From positions 3,028,785-3,092,784 of the forward strand of contig VFFE01009164.1 of assembly GCA_008921705.1 (NCBI GenBank): DNA of 64,000 nucleotides, written 5' to 3'. Origin of the DNA: Burhinus oedicnemus. Taxonomy: Eukaryota; Chordata; Aves; Charadriiformes; Burhinidae. Positions 44,826-57,396 of this stretch are shown here, piece after piece. The translations under genes were made by a program, and so were the position numbers. The notes beneath the pieces were generated by a model that ran no database searches, had not been told where the DNA came from, and saw only the letters and a program-made list of their open reading frames with translations. Each line of letters begins with the position of its first letter. Position 1 is the first letter of the stretch.

Positions 44826-47800
44826 AATTTAAGCATCAAAACCCAGCTCGTGGAGCAGGCAATAGTTCCGATTCTGTGCGTGTGCCCTGTGCATCTCGCT
44901 CTCAGTGCAAGGGAGGTCTGCAAGTGCAGCAAGTGGGCTGCAGGCTGCTGCAGAGCAGCTTTCTGTGCAGTCTGCAGACTAATACATTTTTGGAAGAGAA
45001 TTTTATTTTTGTCCATCCCCAGCTTATGGTTTCAGCCAAGCAAAAACCTGCGTGGCCTAATTTCTCCACCTTGCTGATCAAAGGTCATGTTTTACCAGGA
45101 TTATTTCTGTCTTCATCATAGGCACAGCTGGTAAACAACGTGGAGATTTTACAGTATTTAACTTTCTGATAGATTTATGGAGGCTCCCTGCCTGACTTCC
45201 TTTGCTTCTCTCAAAGCTTTTGTACTCACCCTTCAGCTGGCACCATGCACTGTGCACCTTCAGGCCCAAAACCCAAGCTGAGCCAGAGAAAAGGGCTGTG
45301 TGTCAACAACTAGCCACCCACCCTCCCCACAGCCACCCCCAAACCTCTGCTCTGGATCACTTGCTTTCAGCAGAGTGGTCACGTTTGATCTAACGTGAGC
45401 AACAGTTCAGACCTGCTCAGGTGCAGTGATGAGCATCGCCAGGCTGCCAATGATCCTGCTGCCACCCGCCATCAAAAGAGAAGGAAGGTGCTGACCCCCT
45501 TTCCTTGACTAGAAGAGCGTATAGCCTAGTCCACAAGCCAGTGTGGAAAAGATATTCCTCCATAAGGAGAAGAGTGACGGCTGGGGCTGGCTCACCTACT
45601 GGCCTTTTGGCCTCAATCCTGTAGGCTTAAGGACAAAAAAAAAAAAAAAAAAGTTTTCCTGGTCCAGCAGCCTTCTAAAGAGTTTTGCAACCTTGGCAGC
45701 TGTAGCACACTGTCTGGGAGAAGACAGGAAGGTATCTCCGTCCAACACCTAGCCTTCTCGCAGTGCAGTGGTGGTAGGAAGGGTCCAGGTTCAATTTCCC
45801 AAGTTGCAAAGCTTCCCACCATTTGGATTTGAGGGACAATTTCTGCTGTTCCCCATTTAAGCAGCTCTAGTAAGGAGAGCAGAGCAACAGTCCAGACCTG
45901 GGGATTCAGCCCTACATGTGCCGGGGTAACACTTGGTGGCAGAAGGAGCAGAGGGTGTCCCTGTGAGCACCAAGCGTGCTCCTGGGTCCCTCAGCAGAGA
46001 ACAGGGACCCTCCAACTTCCCAGATGAGGATGCTCTTCCCATCCTCCTTGTGCACAGCCCCTTCCCCAAACTAAAACCCTGGCTTCTGCTACACCTTCCT
46101 CAAAGCAGTGTTTGCAACGCCAGTGAAAAAGGGAGCACAGTTTGGGAGCCTCTGCTTTTGCCAGCGCTTTCGTGCCAGCAAAGAGATTATTCAAATCCTC
46201 TCTCCTGAGGAGTCAACCAAGGGGAAGCTGCGCTACGTGCAAAGTTATTGCCTCTGTACCACAGTATTGATCCACAAGCAAAGTCCGTGACTCAGAAGGA
46301 AGTATTATTTCACCTACCAAACAATAGTCTAAATATATAGTATTCAGCATATTTTATCTTCTTTCCATCAGCCTCCACTGAGTAACATACCTTATTCAAA
46401 TACCATGAAGTCATACTTCCCTGGTACAACCATTTTCAATTATTTATTAAACAATGGAGGTTGGAGTGGGCTGAGTCTTGCAATGGTCAATCTTCTTTTT
46501 CTAATTGAGCCAGCAAAAGGTGGCATAGGTATCCAGAGGTAACAACTCATTCTCTGCTACTGGCTACTGCTTTGGAAACATTTCAAACCAGGCTCCCAAA
46601 ATAAGGGCATTGCTCCTTCTTCAGAGGCATTACCCTCACTAAAACTAGCAGACATGAGGCTTTGGTTGCCCTCTCACCGTGGGTAAACAGGTATGTTTGT
46701 ACTTTTTCATATATTTTAAGTCTGAGTTGTTTTATTTCATTTATAACATGAGGTGGTCAAAGAGGATACAGAAAGACTTTGGAAATACTAGCCTACCTGC
46801 TTGAGGTTTCCAGGAACCTCAAAGCAAGCTCTAACCAGAGCACAAAGCAAAGCCCAAACCCACCTGTGAGTCTCGTAACTCTAGCTTTCCCAAAAGTGTC
46901 GCCACACATAAACTGGGTGTAATCCCTGCACTACCTAGGACAACCCTGTCACCCTCCCACGCCCCCATGCAGCCCTCAGCAGCTGGGGAGTAGCTGCACT
47001 GGCAGTGCGGGTGGGAGACGTGTGCAAGGACCAGATTTCCAGCTTCAGAGAGGGTGTGTAAATGAGGCAGGGGGAAAATGGAAATTTTTTGAAAATTCCC
47101 TTTTGAAAATTCTGGCCACTCATAAAGAAAACAGGTTTCTTACTAGAAAATCCTGAAGCTTTCTGAAGTGTGTAGCAGCCAAAACGCATTGGCATAACTT
47201 CAAGATAGGAGCAAAGTATCTTAAAGCAAAGATATTTATAAGTGTGGGTTAAATTCTCCTCAGCTATCAATAATCTACTGATTGCAATGGTACGACAGGA
47301 GATGGGCCCTATTGGCTTTAGGAGATTGCCCTGATTTTTAGCAGGAAATAGTGTAAATGAAGTTAAGCTGTAATTTGTGGATAATTGAGTGATCAGTGAC
47401 AAATGTTCCTGTGACACACAACAAGCTGTCATGGAAAAAGTATGCTGCTACAGCTACGTGTCACATGTGGTTTTAAACTGATTATTCTAAATCTTCCAGT
47501 GTCTCTGCTCAGTGTTTGTTAAAAAAAGATCCCCCAACTTTGACCTTCACAAAGTTTAAATAAAAATTAGAAAAAAAATGAAGTGGGAGATAAGTCAGAG
47601 AAGGTTTTGCCTCCAACTCGAGTGGACTCTGGCCAGGCTGACGAGTGGAGTGTTTACGTGGGTAAAATAAGATGCTCGCCCTCTTCACTTAAAGAAATGT
47701 CATGCAAACAAACATTTTCGGGTCAAAAATCCCAGATGTGCTGGTTTCCCAAGTGTAAAATAATAAGCTGGTGTGGAGAGCTGGTGTTGCAGCTCCAGTT

Positions 47801-48124
47801 TGCACAGATAGGCTAAGGGTAGCCTAGAATCACAAACTTGAGCCTCCCCAAATATGCTCTGTTTGGAACATTGTGCCATAGAAAATTAATTGCATTCCAG
47901 CTCCAGGGAGCATTAGCACTTTTCTGAATTCAGGGCCAGCCTGAGGAGCAGCCATGCCCTAGGCAAAGAATCCATCCCCCTCCTGGCCTTTGCCCCTTCC
48001 TCCACAGGACTGAAAAGAAAAAATTATAATAAATAACAGCCTTTAGAGACACCTACTAAACACTGGCTGGAATATAAATGTATAAATAAAATAGGAACTG
48101 AACGTACTCATTTCAGCACTCGAC
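44826..48124. other. Unique sequence
   Basis: Holds an 18-base A run (45635-45652) and chance frames, including one of 165 codons on the minus strand (46935-47432) with no recognisable domain. No repeat or RNA gene is seen. Confidence 0.4.
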
Positions 48125-48368
48125 CATGGCTTTTCTTCCCTTCTCATTTTCATTTCTTCTTTCCTTTCTTTCACCTTTGTTTCACACATTCTCCTCTACC
48201 CATCCCCTCCCCCTCGCCTTCCTCTGTTTTGCCCCCCTTTGTTGTCTTTTACTTTCTAGCCCCTTTCCAAGACTGTCCTTTCTCACCCTTTCTCTTCATC
48301 ATTCCCTATTTGCTGTTAGATCTCTTTCCTTCTTCCTCAGCACTTTTTTTACTCCTTTCTCTTCCCCA
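48125..48368. repeat. Polypyrimidine tract of about 240 bases
   Basis: The plus strand is almost all C and T with few purines across about 240 bases, without a fixed repeat unit. Strand asymmetry this long can form triplex (H-DNA) structures and is often a decayed CT microsatellite. An 84-codon frame through it (48126-48380) encodes only F, S, L and P-rich low complexity and is not a gene. Confidence 0.8.
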
Positions 48369-49301
48369 AGAATGTCCTGAAGATAAGAGAATGACCCTTC
48401 GAAGAACAATCTGTCTTTCAGAGATTGCATCCTTATCACTCTTTTCCTCACAAATAGTAGTTCCCATTTAAGATACCTTATAAGTTTTCTCAGGACGGGC
48501 ATTTAGGTGTAAAAGAATCCAGTATCACTGGTTTCCTTTGGAAAGTTTGGCATATATGTGGTGCTTGCAGGAGATGATACATTACATAGGAGCAAAACTG
48601 CTATCCTCATACAAGATTTCTGTGGTTGTGGAAGGTTTGAGCATGCAGGTAGTTAAAAATGGATCTGTACCGGCAGAGGCTTAGCCCTGACCAATTTATA
48701 CTCTGTTATTCTTACAAGCTTGAGTTACTGTGAGTCATGTAGAGTGCAAGGAGTAAAAAAACTAATTCAAGATCCTGTTAGCTTCTCTATTCACAGGTTT
48801 TATCACATTAACCATCTAAATCTCTCTAACATGATATAACACCCCCAATGGGGATGAATTATGTCAATATAAAGTTGCCTATATTGCTCTAGTTACTCTG
48901 TCAGGGGAAGCGAATGAAATATGTACATAAAGTTCCTTTATGTTGGGATACCTGACTCAGCCTGAGCAGCTGCAGCTATGAAGTGTCTCACTGCTGGTCA
49001 GTGGAGCTCTAACAGTACAGAAACTATCTGTAGACCTGATAATGAGGAAGAAAAGCTATTTTGTGAATGAACAGTTCTGCAGCAGAGAAGCTGTGCAGTT
49101 TTTCCAGGACCCCGAGGTATCCTGTTGACATCTGAAGTATCGTATCTTCATTATCACAGCAGTTACGACACCTTTGCAAGGGAAGCATTTTGTTTATTCT
49201 GTTTCCCATGAGCTCCCTCCCCTCTCTGTCCTTTTCTTGCCCACTGACTCCAGCTTGCTCCGTATATCCTCAGCATTTGCGTTGTGGAGACACTGCTGAA
49301 A
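48369..49301. other. Unique sequence
   Basis: No gene or repeat recognised. Confidence 0.4.
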
Positions 49302-49457
49302 ATGAAGAGGCAATTTCTGCTTGCATTTGGTGTCTGCATCGCAGCTCTACTGCATTGCCCTGCTCCTGACCACCTGCACCTGTTGAGAGGGGGGCTCCAT
49401 GGAAGCGTCCGTGGAGGTCTGGGAAATCTGACCTTGGTGTTTCCCCTTGGTGCATAA
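49302..49457 (+). other. 51-codon small ORF with a signal-peptide-like start
   Basis: ATG in a favourable context (A at -3) opens a 51-residue frame. It begins MKRQFLLAFGVCIAALLHCP, with two basic residues and then a hydrophobic core as in secretory signal peptides. An N-linked glycosylation sequon (NLT) follows near residue 42. I do not recognise the protein, and short frames like this arise by chance. Confidence 0.12.
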
Positions 49458-50373
49458 CTATATACAGAAAACATTGACACTGGTGATTTTCCTGCTCCAA
49501 CTCTCCAGCAGACTCCCCAAGATGATGGCTGGGATGAGGGTAAGGTATTATCCTGTAGCCACAGATCCTATAGCCATGTGTCCCATAGCCCTGACCCCCA
49601 AATGCCAGCTCAGGGAGTTGACCAGTGTCCACCAGGGCACCTTCCAGCCCCACGGGTAGACCAGAGCATGGTGGTGGGCACCGGTGCATGGCCACATCTC
49701 AGCCCACCAGGCAGTAAGACAAGTGTGGGCGCTCCTGGTCATGGAAGCTGAGAAGCCTTTTCAGGTCCTGCTGCAGGGATGTCTCAGATGTCTCAAGAGA
49801 AGAAATAAAGGTTTCAGACTTCAGACTCAAATATTGGTCAGGGCTACACCACCATTGTCATGGTGATGTGTAGAATGGGTAGATGTCTGGCCTTGCACTG
49901 GCAGGACGAGTCATGGTAAGTGACCAAGCACAGCGTCATGGAGGTCAGTGCAAACTAACTGACCCTGCCAGGAAGAGGGTTGTGACTGAGCCACAGACAT
50001 ACTTCTGTAGGTCCTATTAGCTGTAGTGAACCACCCCTGAAGGGCTGATGAAGACCCATTCCCTCACTTAACTCATTTTTATGGATAGTGCATCAGTTGT
50101 ATGTTCCTGGAAGGTTGCAGGCATGCAAAGACACAGTGTAATATGCTGTGCCTTGGGAGGAGAAGGAGTGTGGTCTTTAATTCAGATCATGACTGACCGT
50201 ATGTTCCTCCTTCCTTAAACTGCTCTGCAGAACCTGCTCTCTGGCTCCAACTGAACTTCTTGAGGGCTCACCACAGACAGATTAGTAGACAAAACACAGT
50301 GCAAAATACCTTGCACACATAAACGGTAGGTGATTCAGACATATCAGGAATAAAAAGATTGATCTTATCAACC
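49458..50373. other. Unique sequence
   Basis: Donor-like sites GAGG/GTAAGG (49539) and CATG/GTAAGT (49915) occur, but the segments upstream of them are very short or contain stops. Nothing else is recognised. Confidence 0.35.
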
Positions 50374-50521
50374 TCACAGAATCATGGAATCATAGAATAC
50401 AGACTCATAGAATCACAGAATCAGGTTCATAGAATAGTTTGGGTTGGAAGGGACCTTTAAAGGTCATCTGGTCCAGCCTCCCCTGCAATGAGCAGGGGTA
50501 TCTTCAGCTAGATCAGGTTCA
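50374..50521 (-). mobile_element. CR1 LINE 3' tail with expanded octamer repeat
   Basis: Reverse-oriented CR1 3' end of the same subfamily as the copy at 11737, sharing CCCCTGCAATGAGCAGGGGT and CTTCAGCTAGATCAGGTTC. The terminal octamer region is unusually long. About five imperfect AGAATCA(T/C)A units occupy about 55 bases (50374-50430), against about two or three in the other copies here. Confidence 0.92.
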
Positions 50522-51300
50522 TCTTCCAGGGTTGCCCTGTTGTCTTTGATCCCTGCTCCTTTAGTCAACAGGACATTTTGCCATCACTTTCAGTGAGCAG
50601 AGCTGGGAGCGGGACTTCTTGCCAGAGTAAAAGTCCAAATACAGCATTGCTATTGAAAACAGGGAGTCTTGTGTAAAGTATTTAAAGCATCTTTATTCCT
50701 CATCTCTGCTGCTCAAATGGAATTTAATGTTCTGAGCAAATGTGCACTTTTTCTCACAAGAAGAATAAACTTAATTGATCCTTTCATTTTTAACTCTGTG
50801 CCCAGTGGCAGTCAGTCACCTCTTTGCAATAATATCTGCAAAGAAAATAATCTTTGCTGGATCAGATGAAAAGGCGGAGAAAGAGTCACAGAATTAACTG
50901 GCAGAGCAATCTGGTTGTTGCCCTAACATATGGGAATAATAAGTGCCAGCCAGATAAAGCCTGAACACTGAGCTTTCATTTTGTTATTCTAAGCACAAAA
51001 ATAAATATTTTCATGACTACATATAAAGAGTAAAAGCAAATAGAGTTAATATGTAAAAATATACATTTTGCTTCATTATGTGTAATAATACATATTGATT
51101 TCATTATGATATTTTTTTAAAGATCAGTTTGCCTGGGAATAGTAGTCTATTCCTAAAGTGCAGTCTACCTTTTTCATCCCATCTTTCTAAGGTGTTGTGC
51201 CAGTATAGAATGAAAGGGAAATACTAACTAGGCTGTATTATGAAGAGTTATACACTGTTTTGGGGGAAAAAAAGGCATTTGCGAAAATGTGAACTAAAAA
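50522..51300. other. Unique AT-rich sequence
   Basis: No gene or repeat recognised. Confidence 0.4.
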
Positions 51301-51386
51301 TATTTTTATTTTTATTTTTATTTTTTTTTATTTTTATTTTTATTTTTATTTTTATTTTTATTTTTATTTTTATTTTTATTTTTATA
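51301..51386. repeat. ATTTTT hexanucleotide microsatellite
   Basis: About 14 TATTTT/ATTTTT units, with one interruption by a longer T run at about 51321-51329. It is a hexanucleotide array, probably variable in length between individuals. Confidence 0.95.
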
Positions 51387-53796
51387 ATTGAACGTGTCTG
51401 CCTGATTTGCAGTCATGGACTACTATGGGGATGAATGAAGAAACACAGAGAGAGGGAAATGGCAGTAGCACTCCAACTGTAAAACATTTCAAGTATTAAT
51501 GCACCAAGCTGCTTTGTGGACCTTTGTGCTTTGGTCTCTACAGCCCCCATAAGAGGAGGGGAAATGCCCAGCTACAAACCAGGAGCTCAGACCCAACAGA
51601 AGCTCAGAGCCAGGGCAACCAGCGCGTAGAAAGACACAATGTTTTGCAGCACTGTTCAACTACAAGGAGGAGTGAAGTTGCCCTTCCCTGGGGCTGGCGT
51701 TGCACGGGCTCTGCCAGTCCATCCAAGCACCTCCACTCACCCAAACACTGGGGCTCCCATCTTCACCCTGTGTATCTCACAATGCTTGAGGACCTCAAAG
51801 GCTTGAATTTTGGCAAGTGGGTGCCTTCTGCAGCCACACGCTGGTGTGTGGCCTCACATGCAGCTGTGTCATTGGGAGCCCCATTTTATGTCACCTCCAC
51901 CCACCTACCATACGAGTGTATAGCTGCCCGATCCCACTCTGCAAGGCTGGCAAGGGAGCAGCTGCCAGGCTCGGAATGTCTAACCACATTTAATACACTG
52001 GGGGGGAAAGCTGGGAGAAAACAGTCACAGTCCCTTAGGACAAAGACAAGGAATTTTACAGGCACCGTGGAGGGTAACTGTTGTTTTCTTCTATTATTCA
52101 TGAGCTAGTTTAGTCCAAGAGAGAAAGTGATATTTATGTGAATCTTGGGGGAATTTGTACAATAACAAGACAGAAAACAGCAAAGCCCAAAGGCAGGCAA
52201 CCCTCTCGCCATGCCTCAAGGTGCAAAGATTACCATACCTGTGGTGGTTTTGCTGACGCTGAAGCTGAACTCATCTTCTGCATCCAGTTGCTGAGAGCTT
52301 CATTTCACACTCCAAAAATTTAAAACCCCCTCATCCGACTCCAAGTTTCTTTGGCCCCGTGCTCATACAACAGCCCATCTGTCTGTTTGAACTACTATGG
52401 GCAAATGGTCCCACCAGTGTCATATCCCTCTATTGATTTTGGTCTGGGTGATGACACAGAGGTTAAAGATCAGCGTATATGTACATTATGCAGACTCCAA
52501 GGAATGCTGACATGAGGTGCTTGCAACAGCGAGAAAGTCAAACTGGAGAGTACGTTCAAAATGTTAAACAGCAAATCTTGGCTTTGCAAACATTAGTGCT
52601 GGCTGCATATGAGAAACTTAAGCTTTTATATCCAGCTAGTCTATTCTGTCAAGTATCACTTAGTCTGTGGGCTGATTTACCGCACTGCTGTACAAGTGAT
52701 TTAGCAGATATGGATTCTTTTTAAGAAATGTGCTTATTTGTTTAAAAGCCTGTTATCATGTTGTGGATTTGGACTGAAATGGACTTTTTTTTTAATCTAG
52801 CGAGTGGGTGAGTTTGGTGAAATTTTTTAAAATTTAATGAGTAGGTGTATGTATTGCAAAATATTTCTGAAAGTGGGCAAAAAAAATGGTTACCGCAGAT
52901 TTCAGCGTTCCAAACTCTGGATAAATGAAGTGATATGTCAGCATTTGTTTTCTTAAGGAAGCAAATAAATTGTGCCTCCTAAAAGAGTAAAACAACATGT
53001 AGGTTTCCATTTGTTACAGTTCTGTAACTAGTCAGAGAAACTCTCCGTAGGCAATGCATGCCCCTGAGATAAAGTATGATATTCCCAAAGAGGGTTGAAG
53101 TGCTTAAATGAAGAGCCAGAATGGGAATGGGTTGACTCTGAAAGTGGAGGAATTACGGTTCACCCAAAGACCAGAAAGCCAGGGCTGAAGTGCTGGGCCC
53201 ATGAGGCTAAGAAGAGATTCAGTACTAAATTCATTGCAGCTTTACTTTCATAACAGATTTTTTTCCAGGGACTTATCTGAATGGCTTCAATCTGTCAAAT
53301 CAGGTTGAAAACCATGAATGGGGCAGTCTAGTCCCTGTGTTTTTGACTCAGCTAGAATTCCACTTGCATTGCACTGTTTTTTCTTCCAATTTGAGAGTAA
53401 ACAAAGCATAACCAAGCATCTCAAGAATTTCCAAAAGGGCTGGTTCAAATACAATTTTAAGAACAGGCAAAGATGTGTTACAGTTATTTTGGGAAAAGGA
53501 TACTCTCACAATCTCTGAACGGCTGATGGCCTCAAGGATTCTTTGTTTATCAGTTGGATCCCAGAGTGGTGAACTTTGTCCTTCATTTTTTTGGTGATAG
53601 TCGGTGGAATCAGATTTTAATTCAAGAGGTGAGGAGAGCTGCTCATAAAATGCATTGTTGAAAAGTACATTTCTTTGAATTTACCCCTGAAAACAGAGTA
53701 GAAGCTTTCTGATCACTCCTGTTGCTAAGGACAGGTACAGTAAGAGGACCTAGAAGAGGACAGTGGCAATGCAGGTCTCCACTGGGCTCCACCCAC
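51387..53796. other. Unique sequence
   Basis: A 194-codon plus-strand frame (51524-52108) has no recognisable domain. Nothing else stands out. Confidence 0.4.
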
Positions 53797-54045
53797 CTTT
53801 CCTTCTGCCTCAAATACACTTTTTTTTTCAGTTTTCCTCCATTTGGAAGCTCTGTTGCTTTTGGCTCCTTCTTGGCTTCCTTTTGCAGCTTCTTCCTGAC
53901 CTCTCTGCTGTGACTCACTCTCCTCTGAGCCACGTGCAGGTACTCCACAGACGATGCTCTGTCTCATTTCATGATATTTCATGTTCTCAAAGTTCTGCCC
54001 TGAAGTCACATCATTGTGCAAGACGTAGGTTTGCTTAAAAGCAGG
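53797..54045 (-). other. 83-codon exon-like segment, best exon candidate in the window
   Basis: On the minus strand, a strong acceptor (TATTTTTTGTTGTTTGTCTT, then TAG) is followed by 249 bases, exactly 83 codons, and an AAG/GTGGGT donor. The frame is open and reads like a disordered, charged protein segment: NFENMKYHEMRQSIVCGVPA, then RGSEESESQQRGQEEAAKGS, then SKWRKTEKKSVFEAEGK. The Q/E/K/S-rich composition differs from the L/C/W-rich chance frames around it. I do not recognise the protein. If real it would be an internal phase 0-0 exon of a minus-strand gene whose other exons lie elsewhere. Confidence 0.3.
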
Positions 54046-55604
54046 CTAAAGACAAACAACAAAAAATACCATCTCAGAAAGATGAAGAACCTGGATTATT
54101 TTTAATCTCATGATCTTCAAACTGACTCCATCATTTCCAAATGTCTGCTTGAAATAATGAGTAAATCGAGGCAGAATTTTGGCTCTTCCTCCTTATTCTG
54201 CTCAAGTTTTATGTCTCCTTTCATATCAACTTATCCCACGTCTCCCCACAAAGATACCTCTTTTGGAAACGTTCAGCTCCATGGCCTCATGCCATGCTTT
54301 GTTTACTCTGTGTTATACTAGTCTTGTGCAAACTTACTTTGGTGCAGGGATTTGCTAGGCATTGGCAAAGCTCTGCTTCTACACATGACTTCCATGATAA
54401 GGAAGCTTTGTAGAATAAATAATTGTGAACACCTTTGCAAATTGCAAGATGGATAATGCCCTCAAGTGCATTTGACGTACGGGCCCCAGTTCTTTGCCAG
54501 AGAAAACTGAAGTTAGTGAAGGTGCATCCATTATTAGGAGCTAGGAGATTGGCTGTTGATGCAGTTACTAAGTCTTCTCTCAGATGGTCAGAGGGTGGGC
54601 CAGCTAAAGGCTATGTCCCTTTTTCTGGGTTTTTCTAAAGTTTCCTGATAAACCACATCCTTTATTGCCTTCTGTGAGCCTTCTTTTAGGAGACTTTTAA
54701 GGGTTGTACCCTTGAGTTCTGCTAGTGCGCATATGCATTTTTGCCCAGAGAAAATGGTCTTCAGCAGACCATAGGCTCAACTGTAACTAGTCAGTGAAGC
54801 CCAGTAAATGTAGGGAAGCTTTTATACCAGCTGAGACATTGGCCCACAGTCATCAGAAGAGGGATGCAGTAAAGGACAAGAAGGGCTTAATGGGAGCCAA
54901 TGGCAAATCTCCCATTGGCTTTCCCAGATCCAAGGCTTGGCCCAAGTGGGTGTGTGCCCTCCTTTTAGGGCCACATGTACCCTGCAGCCTTTAGTAGGTT
55001 AACAAAAGCACCATCCTTGAGCTGCCATAAAATACATTTGTGGTCATGCATGCAGCTCTTGGGACAGGCTTTATCTCTTCTCATTGTTTGCTCTGTGTGT
55101 TTTAACACAGAGCCTCAGGAAACATCTTGGCTTTGGTACAGCGTTTTGTATAAAGCCAACCCATAAGCCAACCACAGCTAAGACACTATAATTTTCAGAG
55201 AGACATCATGTACTTTTTATGCTCCTTAACTCAACTGTAGTCACAAATCCCTCTTTGTATTGGCAGCTCCTGTGAAAATAAGCTTCAGGAGCTACTTGAA
55301 AAAAACTGTACCTCTGTGACGTTTAGCTGCGTTGCCTGGTCTTGCCTGCCTGCTAAGTGTAGCCCTGCATAGCTTGCCTTAAATAAAACCCAAAAACATT
55401 TCAGAACTTGCAATTCACATTATGTAGCATACTGTGGAGCCTGTAATTCCAATGAAAGAGACATCAACCTGTTAAAAACCAGCTCTGCAGTGATTTTCTG
55501 AGTGCAGTCTGCCTGTATACCAGTAGCTGGTCATCCTTGCCACTTACACAGCTCTTTAGCACATGATGTTACTAACCACTACATAAAAAAGGCACTTTAA
55601 AGCT
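54046..55604. other. Unique sequence
   Basis: No gene, RNA or repeat recognised. Confidence 0.4.
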
Positions 55605-55648
55605 GCTTACTGAGACCGGTGATGGGGCTTACTGAGACCAGTGATGGG
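55605..55648. repeat. Tandem duplication of a 22-base unit
   Basis: The unit GCTTACTGAGACCGGTGATG GG occurs twice head to tail with one mismatch (CCGG versus CCAG). The near identity suggests a recent duplication. Confidence 0.95.
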
Positions 55649-55734
55649 GCTAAACACACTATTCATCCTGCATTAAATTTCAGTAAAATTGATTAGTTTC
55701 ATGAAGGCCCCAAACTTTGTACTAGGAGGATCTA

Positions 55735-55835
55735 AGCCACTTCAAAGACATGATCTCTGCCCAAAGGAGCTTTCAACCAGACAGAAGCCCTGAAGGTGGG
55801 GCATCGGGGCAGCTGGAGAGACAAAGGGCAGCCAA
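55735..55835 (+). repeat. Ancient 'CTCTGCCCCAAAGAGCTTACAATC' family repeat
   Basis: ACATGATCTCTGCCCAAAGG, then AGCTTTCAACCAGACAGAAG and later GAGACAAAGGGCAGC, match the 3' part of the old amniote repeat also seen at 8165 and 42375. Confidence 0.45.
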
Positions 55836-57396
55836 ATGGCATCAAGAGCTCCCAACAACATGGGGCAGGTCTTTATACATGCAGTTGTTGGAGCTCACTG
55901 AATACATTTATAGTCCTGCTTGGGTAATTTATTGTTGGCTAATTAGATATAAGATTAATTAACTAGCTTGCTGGCCCTTAATTACAAATTTGGTACCTAA
56001 ATTTATTGTCATTTCTTCCAAATAATGATTATGCTCAGATAATGCTAATTTATATTATTGTAGGATGCAAATATAATGAACCTGACTCCAGGTTGTACAA
56101 AGGCCTCTTCACACTGCTCCTGGGGCTTAATAGGGTCTTAAAGTGAGCGCAAACTTAATTTCTGCCCTCCAAGGCTTTATAGTACCAGCGTGCAGTGAGT
56201 TACCGTGAGTCAGCAGCGAGCCACGTAAAGGCCATGACTTGCACAGCTGCTGAGAAACTGGGATCAAAGCAGCCGGCCTCATTGACTCCTGTTGGCCTGC
56301 CATTATACAGGAGAGCCCCGAGGCCAGGCAGTTGGTGTTTGTGTAGCACAACCAACTCGAGCAAGCGGGGGTTGCTCCAGTCTTAATTATTGACCTGATT
56401 TTGCCTGCCAGCTCCCTTTCCCAGTTATTGCTCTGTTTCATGTTGCCCTCTGCAAGTCTGGAGTGGAGCAACCCGAGTGTAAATCAGAACTGGGTCTGGA
56501 GCTCAGAAAAAGGGTTATGAAATGTCAGCAGGAGCAGGATGCCTCTGGGCAAGGGGAGGGCTGGATGCTGAAGTGTGCAGGAGGAGCAGCAGCCTGGACC
56601 AAGGTGAAGAAAGGTGGTCTGAAACACCTGACCTACAACTCCCATGGGGCACCCTGACAGCAATCTGGGGCAAAACATTGCTGGTTGCAGCTGCAACATC
56701 AGGATTGAGGTAAAAGCTTTTGCTTTATGGCTGTGTTGGTTTTCTTCCCCTCCTCCCTTTCCTCTGCTGAAAACTAGATCCTTAATGGAAGGAGGAATCA
56801 GTACAAAATCTCCTGTACTCTGTTGAAAATGTAAGCTTGCGTATAACCCCCTGATTCATCCAAAACCTGTTAATCTGCCTTAAGTAATGTGCAGTGCCCA
56901 ATTTGAAAAGCACCTCTCTGTAGGATTTAAAAAGCTTTAAAATATTTCAAGTTCCACTTTCAGTTACATCCTGAAGAAGTAAAAAACAGCAAATTGACTT
57001 TTCTAGAGAGTGCAGAATATAAACCGCTGACCAGTCTCCCAGCAGCCCCTCCAGCTCCATGGATTTAACATTCTCAGTGCAACAGTGTGCAATGATAACA
57101 GCAGCTCTAATCAAAAATCTCAGTCATTACTCTGCAACAGGCCATATGGGTCTTTCTACCTGTTTGATTGTTTCTCATGACATTTTCATATTTTTTCCAA
57201 AATACCTTTTTTCCCTGGCCCTGGAGAGAAAGACGAGTGTGCAAACAGCATTGCTAACTGATCTGGAAGCTTGAATACTTTGGCTCAGGTGTATTGTACA
57301 TCTTTGCATTTTTTAAGCTCACCACACAGCAACAAAAAACTGATGAGTCATCTGAATCCTTGCCCATGATCTTGACCACTGAAGGAATGACAAAAA
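55836..57396. other. Unique sequence with a TAATTA-rich segment at 55920-56080
   Basis: The 55920-56080 segment is AT-rich but not simple repeat. It contains several homeodomain-type cores: CTAATTAG at about 55939, TTAATTAA at about 55955 and TTAATTAC at about 55979. It resembles vertebrate non-coding enhancers in composition, without proof. No gene is recognised; plus-strand frames at 56463-56713 are chance-level. Confidence 0.35.

Noticed and set aside
48126..48380. 84-codon frame in the pyrimidine tract
   Set aside because: The low-complexity F/S/L/P product results from base composition only.
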